From the NCBI GenBank assembly GCA_038229875.1, contig JBBROA010000048.1, positions 1 to 28,752 of the forward strand: a DNA stretch of 28,752 nucleotides, read 5' to 3'. Of this stretch, positions 1-7,620 are shown piece by piece (positions within the stretch are counted from its first letter, which is position 1; every line of letters begins with the position of its first letter). The stretch is from JALYUA01 sp038229875. GTDB lineage: Bacteria > Acidobacteriota > Thermoanaerobaculia > UBA5066 > Gp7-AA6. The notes beneath the pieces are model-generated. The model ran no database searches. It had not been told where the DNA came from and saw only the letters and a list, made by a program, of their open reading frames with translations. Made by a program: the position numbers and the translations under genes.

Positions 1-180
1 CTCTTCGAACCGAGAATGCACGCGAAAGGCGTCGTCGAGCCGCGCGATCGCGTCAACCGCCGCCACAATCTCGCCGGCGGAAGCCGCCGCGAGAAAGGCC
101 TCGAGCAGCGCGTCGAGGTCCCCGTGCTCGGAAAGGAGAGCGGCCGCGTCGCCGGCGGTCAACCGATCGGCCGTGCTCAA
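1..180 (-). CDS. Hemerythrin-like protein, N-terminal fragment (runs off left edge)
   Basis: The minus strand reads open from a TTG at 180 to the window edge, giving 60 residues with the strong third-position GC bias of real genes here. The fragment is helical and carries His19 in a SEHGDLDALL context and His55 in an HSRFEE context, 36 residues apart. Hemerythrin HHE domains carry their first metal-binding histidines in this arrangement, as 'EHxxLxxLL' then 'HxxxEE'; the complete hemerythrin at the other end of the window has His11 and His46, 35 apart. Family role: di-iron binding of O2 or NO, or an oxidative-stress role. An in-frame GTG at 240 is an alternative start but would add an Arg/Pro-rich stretch unlike a protein start. 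No clear ribosome site is visible. The gene is divergent from the lipoprotein gene at 301. The identity is inferred from two motifs only, because the rest lies outside the window. Confidence 0.55.
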   Translation of the reverse strand, partial: MSTADRLTAGDAAALLSEHGDLDALLEAFLAAASAGEIVAAVDAIARLDDAFRVHSRFEE

Positions 181-300
181 GGTTTCCGCCCGGACAAAGC
201 CCGGACGTTCCGGCGGAGCCCGCCGGGAGCGGCGAGACACGGTTCAGCCTCACAATCACGACGCGGAAGCATCCCGGTGCATCCGATCCGGAGGACCTTC

Positions 301-786
301 ATGATGGCGAGTTTTTCACGCTTCCGGAGCGGGCGGGAGAGCACCGGATCGGCTGGAAAGGTGCTGCTTGCGCTCTGCATCGCTCTCTTCGCAGCGGGAT
401 GTCACAAATCAGAAGATCCCGCGACCGACACCGTCAACGAACTGGCGCGCGCCGCGCGCGATCGCGACGCGAACGCCATCCTCGATCTCGTGGCGGCGGA
501 TTTTCAGGCCGCCGACGGCTCTCGAAAGCCGGACCTGGAACCCACGCTCCGGCAGTTCTTCGCGGCGTGGGAGAGCCTCGACGTCACCGTGCGCGACTTG
601 AAGGTGGAGCGTTCCGAAAACGCGGCGCTCGCCAGGTTCCGCCTGGATCTTTCGGGCCGCGCCCGGAAGATCCCGGGGTTAGAGGGCCTGCTGCCCTCGT
701 CCTCCTCCTGGCAATTCGAGACCCGTCTCGTGCCGTCGAACGGACGCTGGCGAGTGACGTGGGCGTCGTGGTCTCCGGCGCCGTGA
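301..786 (+). CDS. NTF2-like lipoprotein, hypothetical
   Basis: This encodes 161 residues. ATG 301 (an ATG-ATG pair) is chosen because CGGAGGA lies six bases upstream and a lipoprotein signal follows: basic residues, a hydrophobic stretch ALCIALF and a lipobox AAGC at about residue 36. The mature part, VNELARAARDRDANAILDLVAADF and onward, looks like the first helix pair of a SnoaL/NTF2-like (DUF4440-type) fold, followed by beta strands ending in RWRVTWASW. NTF2-like cone folds bind small ligands or act as envelope accessory proteins, and no catalytic residue can be assigned. It is a membrane-anchored periplasmic protein by inference. A tRNA gene with its own promoter follows 60 bases downstream, so the gene is probably monocistronic. 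Gene and lipobox are firm; the fold is a moderate-confidence guess. Confidence 0.75.
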   Translation: MMASFSRFRSGRESTGSAGKVLLALCIALFAAGCHKSEDPATDTVNELARAARDRDANAILDLVAADFQAADGSRKPDLEPTLRQFFAAWESLDVTVRDLKVERSENAALARFRLDLSGRARKIPGLEGLLPSSSSWQFETRLVPSNGRWRVTWASWSPAP

Positions 787-799
787 CAGGCGGGGCCGG

Positions 800-828
800 T
801 TGACACCCCCCGCCGCCTCGGCTAACGT
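800..828 (+). promoter_or_regulatory. Sigma-70-type promoter of tRNA-Asn
   Basis: A perfect -35 box TTGACA (800-805) is followed after 17 bases by TAACGT (823-828). The predicted start, near 835, is about 11 bases before the tRNA. The pyrimidine/G-rich spacer and position immediately upstream of a stable RNA gene support it. The -10 box is imperfect. Confidence 0.6.
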
Positions 829-845
829 TCGCGATCCGCTGCCGT

Positions 846-920
846 TCCTCAGTAGCTCAATGGCAGAGCACCCGGCTGTTAACCGGGGGGTTGTAGGTTC
901 AAATCCTACCTGAGGAGCCA
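846..920 (+). tRNA. tRNA-Asn (anticodon GUU), CCA encoded
   Basis: The cloverleaf is complete. Acceptor stem TCCTCAG (846-852) pairs perfectly with CTGAGGA (910-916), discriminator G917, encoded CCA 918-920. D stem GCTC/GAGC. Anticodon stem CCCGG (871-875) with CCGGG (883-887), loop CTGTTAA with anticodon GTT at 878-880. T stem GTAGG/CCTAC around TTCAAAT. GUU reads the AAC and AAU asparagine codons. Confidence 0.97.
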
Positions 921-1064
921 ATGTTGTTGGCACGTCGCCGGACTCGCCTCACTCCATGGCCCTGCTCGGGACCCTCGTATCGCTCCCCCTGAATGACAGC
1001 CGCTTCCAGGTTGTCCTGGTTGCCCTGGCGTGTTCGAATACTTCAACTTTCTGTGGAGGGAGCA

Positions 1065-1463
1065 ATGAAAACGAGAGCCAGCGTTCTGGTCATCGCCTTT
1101 CTAGTCGTCTGCGCCACGGGTCACGCCGCGACGACCGGCTTCACGTCGACCGTCACGGGGAGCGCGAGCCCCGCTTCAACCCAGGTCCCTGTCGGAGTTC
1201 CGACGAACCTTCTCATCGAGGTGGTCGGGATCGTTCCCATGGTGAGCACCGTGAGCGGCACTCCTGCTTCTTCTAAGGCGGCGGCGGTCAATGTGCCCGG
1301 CGGAACGTTCAATCAATGCGGCGCGACGGGCACCCCCGCTTGCGGCAACGATCTCTGGGTCGGACAATGGACGATCACGTCCGATACGGGGGGTTCCGGG
1401 CGGTCAACGCCTACCAGGGCGGGACGCTCAAGATGTCCAACAACTCGGGCTCAACCGCGGTGA
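1065..1463 (+). CDS. Secreted hypothetical protein, apparently frameshifted
   Basis: ATG 1065 follows GGAGGG eight bases upstream and begins a clear signal peptide (MKTRASVLVIAFLVVCATGHA). The mature protein is rich in Thr, Ser, Val and Gly, beta-like, with a CGATGTPAC pair that could form a disulfide. I do not recognise a family. In this frame the last ~24 residues (GSGRSTPTRAGRSRC and onward) turn Arg/Pro-rich and lose the earlier character. The next frame from 1388 instead reads FRAVNAYQGGTLKMSNN, a plausible continuation to a stop at 1549. The switch sits on a run of six G at 1388-1393. One extra G there, biological or an assembly error, would explain it; the restored product would be about 160 residues with a second Cys pair (RCQTGLMTGSC). 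Export is likely; function is unknown. Confidence 0.6.
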   Translation: MKTRASVLVIAFLVVCATGHAATTGFTSTVTGSASPASTQVPVGVPTNLLIEVVGIVPMVSTVSGTPASSKAAAVNVPGGTFNQCGATGTPACGNDLWVGQWTITSDTGGSGRSTPTRAGRSRCPTTRAQPR

Positions 1464-1549
1464 TCGACCTTCGATGTCAAACCGGGTTGATGACCGGCTC
1501 GTGCATCTTCGTGCTGCGACTTCTGCCGATCGCAGATCCATTGCTTTAA
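1388..1549 (+). other. C-terminal tail of the 1065 gene in the shifted frame
   Basis: The reading frame one base earlier than that of the 1065 gene continues from the G6 run to TAA at 1547-1549. It encodes about 53 residues with protein-like composition, including AYQGGTLKMSNNSG and STAVIDLRCQTG. It has no convincing start or ribosome site of its own, so it is best read as the displaced end of the preceding gene. Confidence 0.5.
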
Positions 1550-1713
1550 TCGGGAGTGTCCTGATCGGGAGTGACCCCGGGACGGATTACGACGAGATCG
1601 GCGCGCCCGCGCCAGGAAAGAACCCGATCGCGTAACATCGCGCGCTGGCTGATGCTGCGGGTAGGGGTAGTCCAGGGCCCGGAGGGGCAGACCGAAGGGA
1701 ACGACGCGACGCA
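1550..1713. other. Intergenic spacer with short direct repeat
   Basis: No gene is seen. A 10-bp direct repeat ATCGGGAGTG occurs at 1549-1558 and 1564-1573. A GAAGGGA near 1692 may serve as the weak ribosome site of the next gene. No promoter is recognised. Confidence 0.3.
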
Positions 1714-2775
1714 ATGAAGATCCCGACAGAACCGATCGGCAGCCTCCCGAGAACTCCCGAGCTTCTGGCCGCCATCGACCGGGTCGGCGGCGGGGATCCG
1801 AGCCTAGAGCCGCTCTACGAGGAGGCGATCCGGGACACCGTCCAGCGCTTCGAGGCCACGGGATCCCCGGTGATCACGGACGGCGAACAGCGCAAGTACC
1901 ACAACTTCTGGACCTACTCCGTCGAAGGCCTTCCCAACACGGCTCCGGATGGATTCAGGATCCCGTTCTCCGCCGGCCACGTCCGCCGGATGCCGCGGAT
2001 CACGGCGGGTCCGTTTCGATACAAGCGCTATGCGGACGCCTACCTCGAAACGACGTTGAGATACGCGCATCGGCCCGTCAAGCAGGCGGTCATCTCACCG
2101 TCTGCGCTCAGCCTGATGTACCCCGCCGATCCGATCGACGGATATTCGCGCGAGGAGTTCATCGACGACCTGCTGCGGGAGCATGAGACGGAAATCCGGC
2201 GATGTCTCGAGAAGGGCGCCCACAAGGTCCAGATCGATTTCACCGAGGCGCGGTTGGCGGTGAAGATCGACCCGTCCGGGGATCTCCTGAGCAGCTTCAT
2301 CGATCTGAACAACCTCGCCCTCGCCAGATTTTCTTCGGAGGAGCGGCGGCGCATCGGCGTTCACACGTGCCCGGGGGGAGACCGCGACTCGACACACAGC
2401 GCGGATGCCGATTACGCGAAGCTCCTTCCGAGCCTCTTCGAGTTGAAAGCGGGGAGCTTTTACGTTGCCCTCGCCGGTGAGCCGGATCGGGAGCGTGTTC
2501 TGACGATCATCCGGAAGTTTCTGAAGCCGGGCCAGCAGGTCTTCGTCGGGGTCGTCGCGCCGATCGATCCCCGGGTCGAGTCCCCCGAAGAAGTCCGCGA
2601 TCGGGTCCTCGAAGCGGCGCGGTACATCCCGGCGGGTCAGCTCGGGACGACGGATGACTGCGGCTTTGCGCCCTTCTGCGACGACACTTCGACCAGCCGC
2701 GAGACCGCTTTCGAAAAGATCCGCATGCGCGTTCTTGGGACCGCGATGGCAGAAAAGATCATCGGGGGCGCGTAG
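1714..2775 (+). CDS. MetE C-terminal-domain-like methyltransferase (core-MetE/YxjG type)
   Basis: This encodes 353 residues, the size of a stand-alone C-terminal catalytic barrel of cobalamin-independent methionine synthase and much shorter than full MetE (~750). Family hallmarks: an N-terminal EPIGSLPRTPEL start, ITDGEQRK near 54-61, QIDFTEARL near 173-181 (the QIDEP-type strand), HTC at 217-219 and DDCGFAP with Cys316 near the end. In MetE, His-x-Cys and the late Cys bind the zinc that activates homocysteine or another thiol. The family's zinc-ligand Glu about 22 residues after HTC is not obvious here; the aligned stretch reads YVALAGEPD. The role is therefore best given as a zinc-dependent thiol methyltransferase of uncertain methyl donor. 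The stop TAG (2773-2775) is directly followed by the ATG of the hybrid kinase, so the two are surely co-transcribed. Confidence 0.85.
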   Translation: MKIPTEPIGSLPRTPELLAAIDRVGGGDPSLEPLYEEAIRDTVQRFEATGSPVITDGEQRKYHNFWTYSVEGLPNTAPDGFRIPFSAGHVRRMPRITAGPFRYKRYADAYLETTLRYAHRPVKQAVISPSALSLMYPADPIDGYSREEFIDDLLREHETEIRRCLEKGAHKVQIDFTEARLAVKIDPSGDLLSSFIDLNNLALARFSSEERRRIGVHTCPGGDRDSTHSADADYAKLLPSLFELKAGSFYVALAGEPDRERVLTIIRKFLKPGQQVFVGVVAPIDPRVESPEEVRDRVLEAARYIPAGQLGTTDDCGFAPFCDDTSTSRETAFEKIRMRVLGTAMAEKIIGGA

Positions 2776-5007
2776 ATGTCCGCCCGCGACGACGAAGACG
2801 CGCTCCTCCTTTCCGTCGCTCTTCAGAACGCCCAGTCGATCCTCCAGGCCCGGCAGCGCGCGGAGGAGGAGCTGCTGCGCACGAAGGAGGCTCTTCGCGA
2901 GAGCCAGGAGCGCCTGCACGCCGCTTTGAGCGCCGCCGGCACGGGAACGTTCCGCTGGGACGTGCGGAGCGGGTCGCTCGAGTGGGACAAGAACCTGGAC
3001 GGGCTCTTCGGTCTTCCCGAGGGGCGGACATGCCGTTCTCTCGAGGAATTCCTGACGGCGGTGCACGACGACGACCGCGCGGAAGTCGAGGAGAAGTACG
3101 GCCGGTGTTCCCGGCAGGGCGCGGACCTCGATCTGGAATTCCGGGTCGTCTGGCCGGACGGGACGGTCCGCTGGAGCGCGAACAAGGGGAAGACGATCCT
3201 CGATTCCGAGGGTCGACCGCTCTACGTCACCGGCGCCTGCGTCGACGTCACGAGCCGGCGCGACGCTCAGGAGGCGGTGCGGGAGGAAACCCGGATTCTC
3301 GAAATCCTGAACGACACCGGCACCGCAATTGCCTCGCAACTCGATCTTCAGTCACTCGTCCAGACGATTACCGACTCCGCCACGCAGCTTTCGGGTGCCG
3401 AGTTCGGCGCCTTTTTCTCCAACGTCATCAACCGCGAGGGCGAATCCGTCCTCCTCTACACGCTCTCTGGCGCCTCCGGCGAGGCGTTCGAGCGATTCGG
3501 CCTGCCGCGGAACTCGCCCGTTTTCGATCCGACGCTTCGCGGGCTGCACATCGTGAGGTCAGACGACATCACGAAGGACCCGAGATACGGGACCATGGAC
3601 CCCAATCACGGCATGCCATCGGGCCACCTCCCGATGCACAGCTATCTGGCCGTCCCCGTGAAGTCTCGCTCTGGTGAAACGATCGGAGGTCTCTTTTTCG
3701 GGCATTCCACGCCGGGAGTGTTCACCGAGAGGGCCGAGCGCCTGGTCGGAGGCGTCGCGGCCCAGGCCGGTATCGCCATCGACAACGCCCGGCTCTATGA
3801 AGCGGCGCAAAGGGCCGCGGAAGAACGCAAGAGCCTGCTCGAAAGCGAGCGGTCGGCGCGCAACGCGGCGGAGCGCATGAGCGAGATGAAGGACGAGTTT
3901 CTGGCGACGCTCTCTCACGAGCTTCGGACCCCGCTGAATGCCATTGTCGGCTGGTCGCACCTTCTCCGGCAGGGGACGAAAGGACCGGAGGATCTCTCGA
4001 AGGGGCTCGACACCATCGAGCGGAACGCGCGTCTCCAGGCGCAGCTGATCGAAGACCTGCTCGACATGAGCCGGATCACGTCAGGGAAGATCCGGCTGGA
4101 CGTCCAGCAGATTCAGCCCTCCTCGTTCATCGAAGCCGCCGTCGAAACCCTGCGACCGGCCGCGGACGCGAAAGAGATCCGGATCTCCCGGCTGCTTGAC
4201 CCGGCCGCCGGCCCGATCTCCGGGGATCCGAGCCGGCTCCAGCAGGTCGCCTGGAACCTGCTTTCGAACTCGGTCAAGTTCACTCCGAAAGGCGGGAAGA
4301 TCGAGATCCTTCTCGAACGGGTGAACTCTCACATCGAATTCAGCATCGCGGACACGGGCATCGGGATCAAACCCGAGTTCGTGCCGCACCTCTTCGAGCG
4401 CTTCCGGCAGTCCGACGCGTCGCCGACACGCCATTTCGGCGGCCTAGGACTGGGTCTCTCCATCGTCAAGCATCTCGTCGAGCTTCATGGAGGTACGGTC
4501 CGCGTCACCAGCGCCGGCGAAGGTCTCGGCACGACCGTCGTGGTCCACCTTCCTCTTATGGTCGTTCATCGTTCGACGGGCGCGAGGCTTCATCCGTCAA
4601 CCACTCTTCCGGGCTCCGAACGGTTTATCGCTTCGGATCTGTCGGGCGTGACTGTGCTCGTCGTGGATGACCAGCCGGACGCCCGCGATCTGATTCGCCG
4701 CGTGCTCGAGGATTGCGGCGCGCGGATTCTGACCGCCGCGTCGGCGGAAGAAGGCCTCGCCGTCCTCGATCGGGAGACGACGAACGTGCTGGTCAGCGAC
4801 ATCGGTATGCCGGACATCGACGGCTACGAGTTTCTGAAGCGAGTCCGCGCCGCCGGGTCGAAGGTGCCCGCCATCGCCCTGACCGCGTTCGCCCGCTCGG
4901 AAGACCGCACGCGGGCCCTTCGAGCCGGCTTCCTGGTGCACGTCTCGAAACCGGTGGATCCGTCGGAGCTCATCGCGACGGTCGCGAGCGTTGCAGGACG
5001 GGTATGA
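2776..5007 (+). CDS. Hybrid sensor histidine kinase (PAS-GAF-HisKA-HATPase_c-REC)
   Basis: This encodes 743 residues with no transmembrane segment, so a cytoplasmic sensor. Order: coiled coil 18-48; PAS about 48-165 (PAS/PAC end VTGACVDVTSRRDA); GAF about 185-340; coiled coil 340-372; HisKA with phospho-acceptor His381 in LSHELRTPLNAI; HATPase_c with N box WNLLSNSVKF (493-502), G1 DTGIG (527-531) and G2 GGLGLGL (555-561); then a C-terminal receiver about 625-740 with acidic pair Asp631/Asp632, phospho-acceptor Asp675 (VSDIGMPD) and Lys725 (SKP). All key residues are present, so it should autophosphorylate and pass phosphate to its own receiver. No output domain is attached, so phosphorelay to another protein is expected. 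It starts at the base after the upstream methyltransferase stop, with no spacer, suggesting translational coupling. The signal is unknown. Confidence 0.95.
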   Translation: MSARDDEDALLLSVALQNAQSILQARQRAEEELLRTKEALRESQERLHAALSAAGTGTFRWDVRSGSLEWDKNLDGLFGLPEGRTCRSLEEFLTAVHDDDRAEVEEKYGRCSRQGADLDLEFRVVWPDGTVRWSANKGKTILDSEGRPLYVTGACVDVTSRRDAQEAVREETRILEILNDTGTAIASQLDLQSLVQTITDSATQLSGAEFGAFFSNVINREGESVLLYTLSGASGEAFERFGLPRNSPVFDPTLRGLHIVRSDDITKDPRYGTMDPNHGMPSGHLPMHSYLAVPVKSRSGETIGGLFFGHSTPGVFTERAERLVGGVAAQAGIAIDNARLYEAAQRAAEERKSLLESERSARNAAERMSEMKDEFLATLSHELRTPLNAIVGWSHLLRQGTKGPEDLSKGLDTIERNARLQAQLIEDLLDMSRITSGKIRLDVQQIQPSSFIEAAVETLRPAADAKEIRISRLLDPAAGPISGDPSRLQQVAWNLLSNSVKFTPKGGKIEILLERVNSHIEFSIADTGIGIKPEFVPHLFERFRQSDASPTRHFGGLGLGLSIVKHLVELHGGTVRVTSAGEGLGTTVVVHLPLMVVHRSTGARLHPSTTLPGSERFIASDLSGVTVLVVDDQPDARDLIRRVLEDCGARILTAASAEEGLAVLDRETTNVLVSDIGMPDIDGYEFLKRVRAAGSKVPAIALTAFARSEDRTRALRAGFLVHVSKPVDPSELIATVASVAGRV

Positions 5008-5038
5008 GCGGTACCGCCTGACCCCTAACCCGTACCGC
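5008..5038. terminator. Hairpin between convergent kinase genes
   Basis: GCGGTAC (5008-5014) pairs with GTACCGC (5032-5038) across a 17-base loop; GCGGTACCGC (5008-5017) is itself palindromic. The site fills the 17-base gap between two convergent stops and reaches into the minus-strand gene's end. It has no T tract, so its role as a terminator is only suggested. It contains the 14-mer CCTGACCCCTAACC also found at 26073-26086. Confidence 0.35.
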
Positions 5039-6050
5039 GCGCCCGCGGCATCCTCAGGGTGAACGTGGACCCCTCGCCGAGCGTGCTGTCGACATCCAGC
5101 GCTCCCCCGGAAGCGCGCACGATTTCGGTGGCGATCCACAGGCCGAGACCGAGACCGCCGAAGTTGCGGTCCGACACTGCCCTCTCGAAGCGTTCGAAGA
5201 TGCGCGCTTGGTCCTCCGAGGCGATCCCGATTCCGTGATCGCGGACTCGCAGGACGGCGTCCTCTCCTTCGGCGTGAATCTCGATCTCGATCGGCCGGCC
5301 GTCGCCGTACTTGATCGCGTTTGAGAGGAGATTCCCGACCACCTGTTCCATTTGCCGCCGGTCCCAGTGCCCCACGACGGGCCCGCCGGCGCGGAGGTCC
5401 ATTCGCGAACCCTTCAGGGCGGCTTCGTCGGCGAGCTGCTCGATAAAGTCCCGGGTCAGGTTCACCAGGTCGAGCTCTTCCGGCTCGATCGCGAGGCGGC
5501 CCGAGGACAGGCGCGAGACGTCGAGAAGTTGATCGATCTGACGCGAGAGGCGCTCAGATCCCCGGCGGGCCTTTTCGACGATTCCGGTGAGCTCCGGATC
5601 TCCACGTGTCCGCGACTTCTGCAGCAGCCGGTAGAGGTCGAGCGAGAGACTGCTCAGGGGAGTCCTCAGCTCGTGCCCCGCGATCGAGAGGAAATCGTCA
5701 CGGAGCTGGACGGCCTTCTGAGCTTCTCCGTACAGCCGGGCATTGTCGATCGCCGCCGCCGCCAGGGCCGCCACCCGTTGGGCGAGCAGGAGGTCCGAGT
5801 TGTCATACCGGCGTCTCGACTCGGCGCTGACGAAGGCGACGGTACCGAGGACCCTGTCGCGCAGAAGTATCGGGACGGAGACATAGGAGACCAGCCCGAG
5901 CGAACGAATCATGTCGAGGTGCTCGGAGGATTGCGCGGCGGACGCTAAGAGAGCGTCCGGGATCTCGCTGACGATCTCGGGGACTCCCGTGCGGGCGACC
6001 GCGTTCGCACCTGTCGTCGCTACCCGGGGTGTCGGGTATTTGTCGCGCAT
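5025..6050 (-). CDS. Sensor histidine kinase, C-terminal half (GAF-HisKA-HATPase_c) of a frameshifted gene
   Basis: The frame contains the end of a GAF domain (SYVSVPILLRDRVLGTVAFV; AIDNARLYGEA), HisKA with the histidine in IAGHELRTPLSSL, and HATPase_c with NLLSNAIKYGDG, DHGIGI and GGLGLGLWI. There is no receiver domain. The in-frame ATG at 6050 gives 341 residues, but upstream sequence (RDKYPTPRVATTG preceded by ARRM) continues the GAF domain whose first part is encoded in the other frame by 6020-7576. The two parts are almost certainly one ancestral gene of about 850 codons; one missing base in the CG-rich stretch near 6050-6062 separates them. If the lesion is real, this half may still be translated by reinitiation but would lack the PAS sensors. 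It is convergent with the hybrid kinase gene. Confidence 0.8.
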   Translation of the reverse strand: MRDKYPTPRVATTGANAVARTGVPEIVSEIPDALLASAAQSSEHLDMIRSLGLVSYVSVPILLRDRVLGTVAFVSAESRRRYDNSDLLLAQRVAALAAAAIDNARLYGEAQKAVQLRDDFLSIAGHELRTPLSSLSLDLYRLLQKSRTRGDPELTGIVEKARRGSERLSRQIDQLLDVSRLSSGRLAIEPEELDLVNLTRDFIEQLADEAALKGSRMDLRAGGPVVGHWDRRQMEQVVGNLLSNAIKYGDGRPIEIEIHAEGEDAVLRVRDHGIGIASEDQARIFERFERAVSDRNFGGLGLGLWIATEIVRASGGALDVDSTLGEGSTFTLRMPRARGTG

Positions 6051-7576
6051 ACGCCGCGCGACTCCTCTTTTTCGGGGTCGACGTGAGAAATGGCGAGCAG
6101 CTCGGGAACCCCGTCCGGGCCGACTATTTCGACCTGGCACCAGTCTGCGATCGCAGGTACAGCGAGGCCGGCGAGCTGCCGCAGCGTCGAAGGGTAATCG
6201 AGTGAAGATCCGAGGACCCGGGCCACCTCCAGAAGAAAACGGTCCGCTTCTTCCGTGCGTTTTCGGCCCGTGATGTCGGTGAGCATGGCGAGAGAGCCGT
6301 CGAATCGGCCGTCCGGGTCGAGGAGCGGCGATGCCGAGACGATCGCCCACAGAGTCGACCCGTCGCTGCGCCGGAAGGGGAGGTCGAACTGATCGCTGAT
6401 TCCGCGCTCCCGGCGCTGCAGGAAACTGCGGACCTCCTCCTGTTGCGCCGGCGCGAGGTACTCGTACACGGATTTTCCGAGCATGTCCTCCGCGCGAGCC
6501 CCGATCATCGCGGCCATCCGCTCGTTGACGAAGACCGTGCGCGTGTCGCGGTCTATCCACCAGACGCCCTCGTTCGTCGTCTCGAGAATCTTCCGGTAGC
6601 GGTCCTCGCTGGCGCGGACCGAGGCCTCGGCCCGGTAGCGCTCGACGAAGTCTCCGATCTGCCTTCCGATCGCGTCCAGGAAGAGCAGCAGGTCGTCGTC
6701 CGTCTTTTGGGTCTCGGAGTTGAAGAACTCGAGGACGGCCACCGTCCTGTCACGAGTCCGCACGGGGATCGCCAGCCCGCTGACGATGCCGACCGCGCGC
6801 GCCGGCTCGCGGCGCGGGAGGTTGACATCTCTCTCGATCTCTTCGACCCAGACCGCGGAGTCTTTATCCCAGACGCGGCCCGGAAGCCCCATCCCGCGGG
6901 AGAACGTGCTTTGCCGGCTGACCGCCTCGAAAGAGCGGAACCGATCCGGATCGGAAGACCAGGAAGATCCCCACCGCATCGTCCGCGCGGAACGGTCCTC
7001 GACCCACAGCTGTCCGAACTCCCAGTGAAGGCCGCGAGCGATCGCGGCGAGCAGCTCCGGCGCGGCCTGCTCGAGCGAATCCGACCCGGCGAGGATGCGC
7101 GTGACGGCGTACTGAGCCGCGCGGCGATCTTCGCTGCGCTTGCGATCGGTGATGTCCCGGACCGCGCCGGTGAAGAGGGCCGGCCCTCCCGGCGCGACGG
7201 GAACCCTCGTCACTGTCAGTTCGACCGGAAACAACGAGCCGTCGCGCCGCATCGCCTTGATCTCGATACGCCGGTCGAGAATAGGCCCTTCGCCTGTCCG
7301 CTCATGATGAGCCATTCCCCGGCGATGACCCTCGCGATACTCCGGAGGCACGATGATCTCCGCCATCTCCCGTCCCAGCGCTTCCGCTCTCCGATAGCCG
7401 AACATCGTTTCGGCGGCGCGATTGAACTCCACGATCCGCCCTTCCGCGTCGATCGTGATCAGGGCGTCGAGGGACGAATCGAGAATCGCGCGGAGGCGCG
7501 GATCGGCCGCCGAAAGCGGCTGTTCCGGGCGGATGTCGACCGCGGCGGGCCCGAGGGGTTCCGGCTGCAGAGGCAT
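6020..7576 (-). CDS. Multi-sensor kinase, N-terminal half (PAS-GAF-PAS-partial GAF), frameshifted
   Basis: ATG 7576 is preferred over the upstream in-frame ATG at 7660, because the latter adds an Arg-rich stretch and overlaps the divergent sigma factor gene. Domains: PAS1 about 24-145 (AILDSSLDALITIDAEGRIVEF, DITDRKRSE), GAF1 about 155-312 (GLAIPVRTRDRTVAVLEFF), PAS2 about 320-440 (ILETTNEGVWWIDRDTRTVF, DITGRKR), then the start of a second GAF about 450-506. The frame ends at TAG 6020-6022 shortly after HVDPEKEESRG. The GAF and kinase core continue in the neighbouring frame (5025-6050). There is no transmembrane segment, so the intact protein would be a soluble kinase with four sensory modules and no receiver. 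No partner response regulator lies next to it. The start choice is uncertain within 28 codons. Confidence 0.8.
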   Translation of the reverse strand: MPLQPEPLGPAAVDIRPEQPLSAADPRLRAILDSSLDALITIDAEGRIVEFNRAAETMFGYRRAEALGREMAEIIVPPEYREGHRRGMAHHERTGEGPILDRRIEIKAMRRDGSLFPVELTVTRVPVAPGGPALFTGAVRDITDRKRSEDRRAAQYAVTRILAGSDSLEQAAPELLAAIARGLHWEFGQLWVEDRSARTMRWGSSWSSDPDRFRSFEAVSRQSTFSRGMGLPGRVWDKDSAVWVEEIERDVNLPRREPARAVGIVSGLAIPVRTRDRTVAVLEFFNSETQKTDDDLLLFLDAIGRQIGDFVERYRAEASVRASEDRYRKILETTNEGVWWIDRDTRTVFVNERMAAMIGARAEDMLGKSVYEYLAPAQQEEVRSFLQRRERGISDQFDLPFRRSDGSTLWAIVSASPLLDPDGRFDGSLAMLTDITGRKRTEEADRFLLEVARVLGSSLDYPSTLRQLAGLAVPAIADWCQVEIVGPDGVPELLAISHVDPEKEESRGVCATNTRHPG

Positions 7577-7620
7577 CTCTTCGATTATGTCTGAGCGCGT
7601 CTTTTCAGCGGAGCGCCGCC

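Noticed and set aside
679..933. Minus-strand open frame reading VGFEPTTPRLTAGCSAIELL
   Set aside because: It is antisense to the tRNA-Asn gene; this peptide is a familiar false annotation arising from tRNA complements.
2095..3339. Long minus-strand open frame (414 codons) opposite the methyltransferase and kinase
   Set aside because: Composition is Arg/Pro/Ala-rich with no domain; it is the complement of two clear genes.
6443..7594. 383-codon plus-strand frame opposite the split kinase
   Set aside because: It mirrors the codon pattern of the PAS/GAF gene and has no recognisable motif.
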